Shown piece after piece: positions 17,941 through 25,072 of a stretch of 46,554 bases of DNA. Origin of the DNA: Verrucomicrobiales bacterium (lineage in GTDB: Bacteria; Verrucomicrobiota; Verrucomicrobiia; Limisphaerales; UBA9464); contig JAEUHD010000304.1 in the NCBI GenBank assembly GCA_016793645.1, forward strand, positions 1 through 46,554. The letters run 5' to 3'. Below the pieces are notes generated by a model. That model was not told the origin of the DNA and searched no databases. It saw only the letters and a program-made list of their open reading frames with translations. Every line of letters begins with the position of its first letter. The stretch's first letter is position 1. A program made the position numbers and the translations under genes.

Positions 17941-19428
17941 ATGATCGTTGACGTCCGGCACCGTGCCGCCCGCGTGGTTCTCCTCGCGCTCCTCCTCACG
18001 CCCTCCCTGGCTCTGCGCGCCTCGGATGCCTCCAAGGCCCTGGACCTCGCCCGCCAACTGAACGAGGCCTTCGTCGCCGTGGCGGATTCAGTTTCCCCCG
18101 CGGTCGTGATCATCGACGTCGCGCAGGAACCGGAGGACGTGGACGGAGACCCCGGACAGGCAAATCCCTGGCTGAACCTGCTCCCCAAGGAGTATCGGGA
18201 CCAGTTCCGCAAGGAACTCGAGAAGCGCCGGGAACAGCGCCCTCCGGATGCCGGGGAGGAGTTCAACGGACAGGGCTCGGGCATGATCCTCAGCAAGGAG
18301 GGCGACATTCTCACCAACCATCACGTGGTGGAGGGTTCCAAACGCCTGCGCGTCCGGCTCAAGGATGGACGCCAGTTTGACGTCGATGTGAAGGGAACCG
18401 ATCGGGATTCCGATCTGGCCGTCCTCCGGATTCAAAATCCGCCGGCGAATCTTCCCACCGTGAGGTTCGCCGACTCCGACCAGGTCCGCGTCGGCGAATT
18501 CGCCATCGCCATCGGGGCTCCCTACCGACTCGACTACAGCGTCAGCTATGGCCACGTCAGCGCCAAGGGACGCAGCAACCTGATGGGCGGGATGTTCGAC
18601 CAGGACTTCATCCAAACCGACGCGAACATCAATCCGGGCAATTCGGGCGGCCCGCTGGTGGACATCGAGGGTCGCGTCATCGGCATCAATTCGATGATCC
18701 GCGGACTCAACTCCGGCATCGGGTTCGCCATTCCGTCCAATCTCGCCCGGGAAATTGCCACCCGGTTGATTGAGGATGGCCGGTTCGTGCGCTCCTGGCT
18801 CGGACTCCAAATCGACTCCCTCCGGGACCGGGCATCACTCCGAAAGACCCTGGCCGACCTGAAGGAAGGCGTCGTCGTTGACGCAATCTCCCGGAATGGT
18901 CCGGCCAGCCATGCGGAACCGGCACTCAAGCCCGGGGACGTCATCACCTCGGTGGATGGACACCCGGTGGCGGATCCCGCGCAGCTCAGGGCCGTGGTCT
19001 CCCGCAAGCGGCCGGGCTCCACGGTGGTCCTGGACGTCCGGCGGGCGGCGGAATCCCTCAAGGTGAAGGTCCAACCCCAGGCGCTGCCGGAAGCCGGCGA
19101 CCGCATTGCGGGCTTCATGCCGCGGCGTCCCGCAGGCGATTCTCCGGAGGACTACGGCATCCACGTGGATCGTCTTTCGCCTGAGGTGGCCAGGAAGCAG
19201 GAGGTGGAATCCGGAGTCATCATCCAGTCGATTTCGCCGGACAGTCCGGCCGCGGGCCAGGATCTCCGCCCCGGGGATGTGGTCACGGAGGTCAACCACC
19301 AGAGCGTCGAGTCTCCCGACCAATTCCAGGAGATCTTGGGAGAAGCCGCCCTCAGCAAGGGGATTCTCCTCCAGGTCGTCCGGGACGGCCAGCCGGGTTT
19401 CCGGGTGCTCAAGCCGGGGAAGGATTGA
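17941..19428 (+). CDS. HtrA/DegP-type periplasmic serine protease
   Basis: A 495-residue envelope protease/chaperone that degrades misfolded exported proteins. Signal peptide about 1-27. The trypsin-like domain (about 40-285) has the full catalytic triad: His128 in 'ILTNHHVVEG', Asp158 in 'DRDSDLAVLRI', Ser235 in 'NINPGNSGGPLVD'. Two PDZ domains follow (about 290-380 with 'LKPGDVITSVDGHPV', and about 400-490 with 'LRPGDVVTEVNHQSVESP'). A charged insertion (about 62-108) between the first strands corresponds to the LA-loop region of DegP/DegQ. Because DegP, DegQ and MucD-like proteins cannot be separated by eye, no symbol is given. The start ATG lies only 6 bases after a weak -10-like TAGTCT. 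It is followed by the 94-bp repeat array. Confidence 0.95.
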   Translation: MIVDVRHRAARVVLLALLLTPSLALRASDASKALDLARQLNEAFVAVADSVSPAVVIIDVAQEPEDVDGDPGQANPWLNLLPKEYRDQFRKELEKRREQRPPDAGEEFNGQGSGMILSKEGDILTNHHVVEGSKRLRVRLKDGRQFDVDVKGTDRDSDLAVLRIQNPPANLPTVRFADSDQVRVGEFAIAIGAPYRLDYSVSYGHVSAKGRSNLMGGMFDQDFIQTDANINPGNSGGPLVDIEGRVIGINSMIRGLNSGIGFAIPSNLAREIATRLIEDGRFVRSWLGLQIDSLRDRASLRKTLADLKEGVVVDAISRNGPASHAEPALKPGDVITSVDGHPVADPAQLRAVVSRKRPGSTVVLDVRRAAESLKVKVQPQALPEAGDRIAGFMPRRPAGDSPEDYGIHVDRLSPEVARKQEVESGVIIQSISPDSPAAGQDLRPGDVVTEVNHQSVESPDQFQEILGEAALSKGILLQVVRDGQPGFRVLKPGKD

Positions 19429-19450
19429 ACGGGCCGGAGCCTCTCCAATA

Positions 19451-19730
19451 CCGACAGGCTGAAGCCTGCACTACCAACGCTCCGCCCGTTCGTAGTCCAG
19501 CCTTCAGGCTGCTTCCCCACCCCCTGCGTCATTCCGCACCCCACCCGACAGGCTGAAGCCTGCACTACCAACGCTCCACCCGTTCGTAGTCCGGCCTTCA
19601 GGCTGCTTCCCCACCCCCTGCGTCATTCCGAATCCCACCCGACAGGCTGAAGCCTGCACTACCAACGCTCCGCCCGTTCGTAGTCCAGCCTTCAGGCTGC
19701 TCCCCATCTCGCACCCCCATTCCGCAGCCC
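19451..19730. repeat. Tandem array of a 94-bp palindromic repeat (about 3 units)
   Basis: Units begin at 19451, 19545 and 19639 (period exactly 94). Each carries CAGGCT-GA-AGCCTG, then about 30 bases including 'CTACCAACGCTC' and 'CGTTCGTAGTCC', then AGCCT-TC-AGGCT, then a C-rich tail 'CCCCACCCCCTGCGTCATTCC'. Units 1 and 2 are nearly identical; unit 3 has a diverged tail. The two hairpin cores are complementary to each other, so the unit can fold internally or pair between copies. The same element occurs once, inverted, at 16060. It fills most of the htrA-pyrH gap (19429-19772) and stops just before the pyrH promoter candidate. Confidence 0.9.
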
Positions 19731-19732
19731 GT

Positions 19733-19761
19733 TTGACCCGCGGTGCGGCGACTGATACAAC
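19733..19761 (+). promoter_or_regulatory. Candidate pyrH promoter
   Basis: TTGACC (19733-19738), a 17-base spacer, then TACAAC (19756-19761); the overlapping GATACA is an alternative -10. The pyrH ATG follows 11 bases later, so the transcript would be leaderless or nearly so. The spacing and -35 are good for a sigma-70 promoter; the -10 is moderate. It is inferred from sequence only. Confidence 0.4.
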
Positions 19762-19772
19762 GCCCACCGCCG

Positions 19773-20510
19773 ATGCAAAAAAAATCCCAGCCCAAGCGCG
19801 CCGCCCGTTTCCAACGCATCCTGCTGAAACTCAGCGGCGAGGCTCTGGGAGGCCCCCAGGGCTCCGGTATTGATCCGGAGTCCGTCCACGACATGGCGTC
19901 CCAGGTCGCCGAGGTGCGGAAACTGGGCGTCGAGGTCGTGATCGTCGTCGGGGGCGGCAACATCTTCCGAGGCATCGCCGGCAGCGAAAAGGGCATCGAA
20001 CGCGCCACCGGGGACTACATGGGCATGCTGGCCACCGTCATCAACGCCCTGGCCCTGCAGGATGCCCTCGAAAAGCAGGACGTCCATACGCGCGTCCTCA
20101 GCGCCATCACCATGACGGCCATCGCCGAGCCGTTCATCCGCCGCCGAGCCATCCGCCATCTCGAGAAGGGGCGCGTGGTGATCTTTGCCGCCGGCACCGG
20201 GAATCCCTATTTCTCAACCGACACCGCCGCCGCCCTCCGTGCCAATGAAATGAACGCCGAGGTCGTCCTCAAGGCAACCAAGGTGGACGGCGTGTACAAC
20301 AAGGACCCCAAGAAATTCCCGGATGCCGTCCGCTACACCCGCCTGAGCTATGACGACGCCCTTCGGCAGGATCTCAAGGTGATGGATTCTGCGGCGTTCG
20401 CGCTGTGCCGCGACAACAAGATGCCGATCATTGTCTTCGACTTCTTCAAACCCCACAACCTGCTGCGGGTGGTGACTGGAAAGCCGGTCGGAACCCTCGT
20501 CAGCGACTAA
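19773..20510 (+). CDS. pyrH: UMP kinase
   Basis: Phosphorylates UMP to UDP with ATP in pyrimidine synthesis; bacterial hexameric amino-acid-kinase fold. It has 245 residues from ATG 19773 (MQKKSQ). An in-frame ATG at 19743 lies inside the promoter-like region and is unlikely. Motifs: '[11 protein letters not shown]' (ATP site), '[13 protein letters not shown]' (phosphate-binding glycines), '[20 protein letters not shown]', '[19 protein letters not shown]' (acceptor site), '[14 protein letters not shown]' and '[19 protein letters not shown]'. It is followed after 28 bp by frr, the widely conserved pyrH-frr pair, probably one transcript. Confidence 0.97.
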   Translation: MQKKSQPKRAARFQRILLKLSGEALGGPQGSGIDPESVHDMASQVAEVRKLGVEVVIVVGGGNIFRGIAGSEKGIERATGDYMGMLATVINALALQDALEKQDVHTRVLSAITMTAIAEPFIRRRAIRHLEKGRVVIFAAGTGNPYFSTDTAAALRANEMNAEVVLKATKVDGVYNKDPKKFPDAVRYTRLSYDDALRQDLKVMDSAAFALCRDNKMPIIVFDFFKPHNLLRVVTGKPVGTLVSD

Positions 20511-20538
20511 ACCGTTCCCTTCCCACCCCCCTTTTTCC

Positions 20539-21099
20539 ATGACCATTGACGACATCCTGCTCGAAACGGAGGAGAAGATGCTCAAGACCGAGGAGCATCT
20601 GGTCCACCAGTTCGCCGGCGTCCGGACCGGCAAGGCATCCCCTTCCCTCATCGAAAACGTGATGATCGAAGCCTACGGCTCCCACATGCGCCTCAAGGAG
20701 CTGGCCACCATTTCCGCACCGGAATCCCGGATGCTGATGGTGACCCCGTTTGACCAAAGCAACGTCAAGGCCATCGAGAAGGGCATCCAGGCCGCGAATC
20801 TCGGCCTCAACCCCGCCACCCAGGGCAAGTTCATCCGCATCGTCCTGCCCGATCTCAGCACGGAACGCCGCCAGGAGTTCGTGAAGATCTGCAAGAAGAT
20901 GTCCGAGGACAGCCGGGTCGCCCTCCGCAATGAGCGACGTCAGGCCCTGGAGGGATTGAAGAAGGTGAAGGCCGATGGCGGCGTTTCCGAGGACGAGGTC
21001 AAGACCGCCGAGGGCGAAGTGCAGAAGCTCACCGACCAGTACATCGCGAAACTCGACCAGCATCTCGCCCACAAGGAGAAGGAAATCCTCACCGTGTGA
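20539..21099 (+). CDS. frr: Ribosome recycling factor
   Basis: Releases the 70S ribosome from mRNA after termination, together with EF-G. It has 186 residues, close to the standard 185. Three-helix-bundle and tip sequences are recognisable: 'HLVHQFAGVRTGKASPSLIE', 'LKELATISAPESRMLMVTPF' , 'VKAIEKGIQAANLGLNP' and 'GKFIRIVLPDLSTERRQEFV', then the long C-terminal helix 'EDEVKTAEGEVQKLTDQYI'. It begins 28 bp after pyrH. The bases before ATG 20539 are a C/T tract with no Shine-Dalgarno. It converges with hisA (42 bp between the stops); no terminator hairpin is seen in that gap. Confidence 0.97.
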   Translation: MTIDDILLETEEKMLKTEEHLVHQFAGVRTGKASPSLIENVMIEAYGSHMRLKELATISAPESRMLMVTPFDQSNVKAIEKGIQAANLGLNPATQGKFIRIVLPDLSTERRQEFVKICKKMSEDSRVALRNERRQALEGLKKVKADGGVSEDEVKTAEGEVQKLTDQYIAKLDQHLAHKEKEILTV

Positions 21100-21141
21100 C
21101 GGGATCTGCCGCCTCCCCTGTCCGGAAGGCGCGGTTCGGTC

Positions 21142-21981
21142 TCAGACGCGCGGACGCTGCGGACGCGAGCGGTTGAACGCGACCGCGTCCACGTAGCGCA
21201 CGCCCGTCCCGCCAAACAAATCGAGGGCGCTTCCGATCGTCAGATCGACACGCCCTCCCCCGAGTTCCTCGACGCGCTCCAGATCCTCCAGCGATCGGGC
21301 GCCGCCTGCGTAGGTGACCGGTACGGGAGACCACGCGGCGAGGTCCGACACCAGATTCCCGTCGATGCCGTGGCACAATCCCTCGACGTCCACGGCATGG
21401 ACGAGGAATTCGGAGCAGGAGGCCGCCAGCCGGGCAAAGACCTCCGGACCCAGCCGCAGTTCGGTGAACTTCTGCCATCGGTCGGTCACCACAAAATAAT
21501 CGTCCCCGCGCTTCCGGCAGCTCAGGTCCAGGACCAGACGCTCGCGCCCCACCGTCGTCACCAATTCCGCCAGACGCTCCGCGTCCAGGGCGCCCTCTCG
21601 AAACACCCAGGAGGTGACGATCACCCGCTCCGCCCCGGCATCGAGCCAGGCCGGGGCGTTGGCCGACGTCACGCCGCCTCCGTATTGGAGCCCGCCCGGC
21701 CAGGCTCCGAGCGCCTCGCGCGCCGCGGCTTCGTTGCCGGGCCCGAGGGCGATCACATGTCCGCCGCGGAGATTATCGGCGCGATACCGCGCCGCAAACC
21801 ACGCCGGCGGATGGGAGGCGACAAAGTGGGTCCGGACGCCAAAGCCGGAGTCCGACAGCGTCCCCCCGACAATCTGGACCACTTTTCCCTCCCGGAGATC
21901 GATGCACGGTCGGAACACGCGGAAACGATAGCCGTTTCCGCGGCGGGACACAGCGAGAAACCGGGACGCGGACGCGGGCAT
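21142..21981 (-). CDS. hisA: HisA, eukaryotic-type ProFAR isomerase
   Basis: Phosphoribosylformimino-5-aminoimidazole carboxamide ribotide isomerase, histidine synthesis step 4, TIM barrel. The sequence follows the fungal/plant HIS6 type rather than the usual bacterial HisA: 'RPCIDLREGKVVQIVGGTL', 'HPPAWFAARYRADNLRGGHV', 'LGPGNEAAAREAL', 'LQYGGGV', 'RVIVTSWVF', 'RLVLDLSCRKRGDDYFV', 'HAVDVEGLCHGIDGNLV', 'VTYAGGARSLEDLERVEELG' and 'VDLTIGSALDLFGG'. The catalytic aspartates of the CIDL and HAVDVEG strands are present. It has 279 residues from ATG 21981; yeast HIS6 has about 261, so the true start may be nearer the barrel (the first 20 residues are not family-like). No other his gene is nearby. 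It diverges from the receiver gene by 55 bp. Confidence 0.92.
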   Translation of the reverse strand: MPASASRFLAVSRRGNGYRFRVFRPCIDLREGKVVQIVGGTLSDSGFGVRTHFVASHPPAWFAARYRADNLRGGHVIALGPGNEAAAREALGAWPGGLQYGGGVTSANAPAWLDAGAERVIVTSWVFREGALDAERLAELVTTVGRERLVLDLSCRKRGDDYFVVTDRWQKFTELRLGPEVFARLAASCSEFLVHAVDVEGLCHGIDGNLVSDLAAWSPVPVTYAGGARSLEDLERVEELGGGRVDLTIGSALDLFGGTGVRYVDAVAFNRSRPQRPRV

Positions 21982-22036
21982 GGAACGATCGCCGGAAAAT
22001 TCGTGAATTCAGAATCCGCCCGGACCACCCTTCGCC

Positions 22037-22411
22037 GTGACCAAACCGTTGGCCATTGTCTTTCACGAATCCCTCCTGCCCGGCAGCCAGATCGCCAATC
22101 GGCTGACCGACCTCGGCTGGCGGGTGCACACGGTGACCGTGGCGGCAAACGTCGTGGACCTGGTGCGTCGCGAAAAGGCCATGCTCCTGGTCGCCGAATT
22201 GTCACTGCGTCATGGTGACTTCTGCGGAGTGATCCAGGAGTTGAAGCGCGACCCCGCCCTGGCCCACGTGCCCGTCATCGGCTTCACGCCCCAGTCGAAC
22301 CGAAAACTCCAGGACGATGCCGTCGCCGCCGGTGCGCGCCTCGTGGCCGCCAATTCCGCCATCCTGGAACAGTTGCCGCAATTGCTCGAATACGCCCTCG
22401 CCGTCGAATAA
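22037..22411 (+). CDS. Degenerate response-regulator receiver domain protein
   Basis: A 124-residue stand-alone protein with the length and alternating strand/helix pattern of a CheY-like receiver, starting at GTG 22037. Strand 1 'LAIVFHES' has His-Glu where receivers have an acidic pair. Strand 3 'AMLLVAELSLRHGDFCGVIQ' has Glu at the position of the phosphorylated Asp. 'VPVIGFTPQSN' fits strand 4, and the strand-5 Lys is missing ('ARLVAANSA'). It is therefore a pseudo-receiver, unlikely to be phosphorylated in the normal way. It ends 17 bp before hemQ and is probably co-transcribed, diverging from hisA. The role is unknown; protein-protein regulation is the likeliest idea. Confidence 0.7.
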   Translation: MTKPLAIVFHESLLPGSQIANRLTDLGWRVHTVTVAANVVDLVRREKAMLLVAELSLRHGDFCGVIQELKRDPALAHVPVIGFTPQSNRKLQDDAVAAGARLVAANSAILEQLPQLLEYALAVE

Positions 22412-22428
22412 ACCCAGTCCTCCGATCC

Positions 22429-23241
22429 ATGCCCCTCCCTTCCGTCAAGCTCACCCAGGGCGTCCACGTCGCCCATCTCTTTTTCCGGATGGACCGTGCG
22501 CGCTGGACATCACTATCCGCGGAGGCGTCCGCCAGCGCCCTCGCCGCATTGGAGCGCGTGTGCGCCGCCCATCCCGGCCCCGCGGCTCCCCGGGTGATGG
22601 CGTTCGCCGGCGTCGGCGGAAAGGCCGACCTGGCCTTCATGATCCTCGCACCGGAACTTCAGCAGTTGAGCGCGCTTCAGCGCGACGTGGAACTCGCCTT
22701 CCCGCCCGGCACCCTGCAACCGGTGTACACCTACCTGAGCGTCACCGAACTGCCCGAATACGTCGCCACCGATGACGACCTGAAGGGGATCCTGGCGCGG
22801 GATGGCGTGGTGCCTGGACATCCGCAATTTGAGGAACGCTTCGCGGCCGCCCAGAAGCGCAATGCGGAATACCAGCATTACCGCCTCTACCCCGAACTGC
22901 CCGACTGGGAGATCCTTTGCTTCTATCCGATGAACAAGAAGCGCTCCGGGGGCGACAACTGGTACTCCCTCGATTTTGAGACGCGAAAGAAGCTGATGGC
23001 CGGTCATGCCCGGACCGGACGCAAATACAGCGGACGCATCTCGCAACTGATCACCGGGTCCACCGGGCTCGACGACTGGGAATGGGGCGTCACCCTTTTC
23101 GCCCACCAACTCGATGCCGTGAAGGAGATCGTGTACGAAATGCGCTTCGACGAAGTCAGCGCGCGGTACGGCGAATTCGGTCCTTTCTACATCGGGCTGC
23201 GCATGGATCCCGCCACCCTCTGGTCGCATCTCCGCCTGTAG
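22429..23241 (+). CDS. hemQ: Coproheme decarboxylase (HemQ/ChdC), chlorite dismutase family
   Basis: Final step of the coproporphyrin-dependent heme pathway: peroxide-dependent decarboxylation of coproheme to heme b. A 270-residue ferredoxin-like double-barrel protein. Conserved C-terminal family block: 'YRLYPELPDWEILCFYPMNK', 'GGDNWYSLDFETRKKLMAGH' with the likely heme-ligand His193, 'GRKYSGRISQLITGSTGLDD', then 'WEWGVTLFAH' and 'KEIVYEMRFDEVSARYGEFG'. The Tyr pair near 148-151 could include the radical Tyr. HemQ rather than chlorite dismutase is supported by the PMNKKR and LDDWEW blocks; a Cld reading is less likely because the chlorite-specific distal Arg context is not seen. The reading frame stays open for 74 codons after the TAG stop. 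Confidence 0.9.
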   Translation: MPLPSVKLTQGVHVAHLFFRMDRARWTSLSAEASASALAALERVCAAHPGPAAPRVMAFAGVGGKADLAFMILAPELQQLSALQRDVELAFPPGTLQPVYTYLSVTELPEYVATDDDLKGILARDGVVPGHPQFEERFAAAQKRNAEYQHYRLYPELPDWEILCFYPMNKKRSGGDNWYSLDFETRKKLMAGHARTGRKYSGRISQLITGSTGLDDWEWGVTLFAHQLDAVKEIVYEMRFDEVSARYGEFGPFYIGLRMDPATLWSHLRL

Positions 23242-23679
23242 CCGTCGGCCTCGGACTCGAGAGCGCTGCGGATTCATCACCGTGCCTGCGACGCCGCCGA
23301 GCCGGAAGTCGCGGCCCTGGTGACCAGGGGCCACGCACTCATGATCCAGACCGCCGGAGTGCCGCGTCGCGGCATGCAGGTCGTGGCTCCACTCCGTTCA
23401 CAAGGCGAACGGACCGCAGGCAACGACACCAAGGTCCCCGCGGGCGTCGAGATCCTAAACCATTGACGCAGGGAGGCGCACCGCGGTGCGTCACCTCCAT
23501 CGAAGGAATCCTTAGGAAACCCCGGGAAGTTGGATCCACGATACCGGGATCCTCCCCAGGACAATCCGGGCCAATTCCCGCATTGTCAGAAGGAACCGCC
23601 TTGAGTTGACCGCACCTTTTGTCAGTCTTCAGGAGGCTCCCGCCTCCCGACCCGAAGCATTCCCACGTCCCACATTTCC
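23242..23679 (+). other. Intergenic stretch with a possible gene remnant
   Basis: A 438-bp gap between hemQ and GlyA. From 23242 to 23465 the hemQ frame is open beyond the TAG stop for 74 codons and looks coding in third-position GC and composition ('RACDAAEPEVAALVTRGHAL', '...VPAGVEILNH' then TGA). No good start codon with a signal precedes it; ATG 23341 would give 41 residues. It may be the 3' remnant of a lost gene. From 23466 to 23679 I see nothing recognisable; the TTGACC at 23606 has no matching -10. Confidence 0.3.
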
Positions 23680-24942
23680 GTGAAACAAACGTCTCCATTT
23701 TCCTCGGTCGTGCTGCTCGCCCTGCTGTCCTCCATGCGCATCGCGGCCGACATCAGCATCCCTGGAATCTCCGGCACACCCGTGGCCGGCATCGATGGCA
23801 ATTTCGCGCCAACATCACCCACCACCATCATCGATCTTTCAACCTCGCTCATCGGAGCCTGGGACAGTGCTCCTGCCAGCGGAACGACCGGGGTGTACGA
23901 CCCTGAAAAGTGGGGCGTCGTCTTCAAGTACTCGTCGGTGAACATACCGGCGGGCGTCACGATAAAATTCAGGAACAACGCGACGCGGGCACCTGTGGTT
24001 TGGTTGGTGACCGGGGATGTCACCATCTCTGGAAACATCAACCTTTACGGAGAAGACGGATCGATTCGCCAATTCCCGGAGCCCGGGCCGGGAGGGTTCA
24101 GGGGTGGCTCACACTTTACCCCGGTTGGAAGCGGCGGCATGGGACCCGGAGGGGGAAATCGAGGACAGAATCCAATCGGAGGTTCGAGCACGCCCGGCGG
24201 AGGCAGTTACCGAACCAATGCCAGTGCAAACTCCGGACCGTCCTATGGCGACCCTGAAATAACCCAATTGCTGGGTGGGTCCGGGGGAGGGAGCCATCGG
24301 GAAAGCACCCGGGGTGGAGGAGCAGGTGGTGGCGCAATCCTGATCGTCGCCACCGGACGGATCCACCTTGGTGGATCGATTGATGCCTTTGGCGGGACTT
24401 CCAGCATTTACGGCGGAGGTGGAAGCGGCGGATCGATTCGGTTGGTGGCTTCAGAGCTCACCGGCACCGGTTTTATCAATGTCCTAGGCGGAGGATCGGG
24501 AGATCTGGCTGGGAGCCCCGGCTTCATCCGCGCCGAAGCCGAGGTTTTCGGGGCCAATTCCGTTTCCGCCTATCCGCCCGGGATCAGCTCCGAGGTGATT
24601 TCAGGCCCCGCACGAATCTGGCCCGAGGAAACCGGCCCAAGAGCCCGAATTCTCTCGGTGTCCAACCTTCCGATCCCTCCCGATCCCCGATCCGATCTCG
24701 GCCTGGCCCCGACGGATGTGAATGTCCCCTTCAATGGTTCCCGCGAGGTCCGCATCGAGACCCGCAATTTCCCGACCACGGGCACGGTCACGTTGTTCGT
24801 CACCCCGGCCCAAGGTGACCGAACCTCGCTGAAGCCTGCGCTCCTCCCGGGCGGAACGAGTGCCTTGGCGACCTGGCAGGCCACCCTCGATTCCGCACTC
24901 TCCGGTCGCGTGGCGCTCCAAGTCCGCGCCGCGGCTGAATGA
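23680..24942 (+). CDS. Secreted glycine-rich protein GlyA (family copy 1 of 4)
   Basis: A 420-residue exported protein starting at GTG 23680 with signal peptide to about residue 23 ('SSMRIAADISIPG'). Layout shared by all four copies: (i) mature start 'ISIPGISGTPVAGIDGNF'; (ii) beta-domain with 'GVYDPEKWGVVFKYSSVNIP' and 'RAPVVWLVTGDVTISGNINL'; (iii) glycine-rich centre with 'PGPGGFRGG', 'GGMGPGGGNRG', 'YGDPEITQLLGGSGGG' and beta-helix-like turns 'GGAILIVATGRIHLGGSIDA' and 'GGGGSGGSIRLVASELTGTG'; (iv) C-terminal beta-domain with 'LAPTDVNVPFNGSREVRIET' and 'TGTVTLFVTPAQGDRT'. I do not recognise a named family; the centre resembles glycine-rich right-handed helix segments of bacterial adhesins. 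No anchor, catalytic motif or sorting signal is seen. The middle has clearly lower GC than C or D. Confidence 0.85.
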   Translation: MKQTSPFSSVVLLALLSSMRIAADISIPGISGTPVAGIDGNFAPTSPTTIIDLSTSLIGAWDSAPASGTTGVYDPEKWGVVFKYSSVNIPAGVTIKFRNNATRAPVVWLVTGDVTISGNINLYGEDGSIRQFPEPGPGGFRGGSHFTPVGSGGMGPGGGNRGQNPIGGSSTPGGGSYRTNASANSGPSYGDPEITQLLGGSGGGSHRESTRGGGAGGGAILIVATGRIHLGGSIDAFGGTSSIYGGGGSGGSIRLVASELTGTGFINVLGGGSGDLAGSPGFIRAEAEVFGANSVSAYPPGISSEVISGPARIWPEETGPRARILSVSNLPIPPDPRSDLGLAPTDVNVPFNGSREVRIETRNFPTTGTVTLFVTPAQGDRTSLKPALLPGGTSALATWQATLDSALSGRVALQVRAAAE

Positions 24943-24945
24943 CCG

Positions 24946-25051
24946 CCCGTAGACGACGTCAGACTCCATTCCCTCCCCCCCATCACCCACCCGCATCGAC
25001 GCTCCAAAGACGCAATCAGTGCCTCGTCACCTCGCCAGCTACCAATTCCCC
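24946..25051 (+). repeat. Intergenic repeat unit, about 105 bp (one copy)
   Basis: Starts 3 bases after the GlyA stop. It reads CCCGTAGACGACGTC, then 'AGACTCCATTCCCTCC', a C-rich middle, 'CGACGCTCCAAAGACGCA' and ends 'GCCTCGTCACCTCGCCAGC'. It matches the units after GlyB at 26287. The start codon of GlyB follows about 20 bases later. A spurious extension of the GlyB frame (PRHLAS) is created by this repeat. Confidence 0.85.
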
Positions 25052-25072
25052 CAATTCAAGAACCACACCGTC

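Noticed and set aside
19451-19730. CRISPR-like tandem array
   Set aside because: Repeat and 'spacer' are equally conserved, period is 94 bp, only about 3 units, and no cas genes are present.
19504-19767. Minus-strand frames with repeated peptides across the 94-bp array
   Set aside because: They are translations of the tandem repeat (period 94, so the frame shifts between units) and have no start context or conservation.
23680-24942. GlyA as a PE_PGRS-like, silk-like or ice-binding protein
   Set aside because: The glycine-rich centre is short and irregular, without a fixed-period ice-binding or silk motif; only a generic glycine-rich beta-helix resemblance can be supported.
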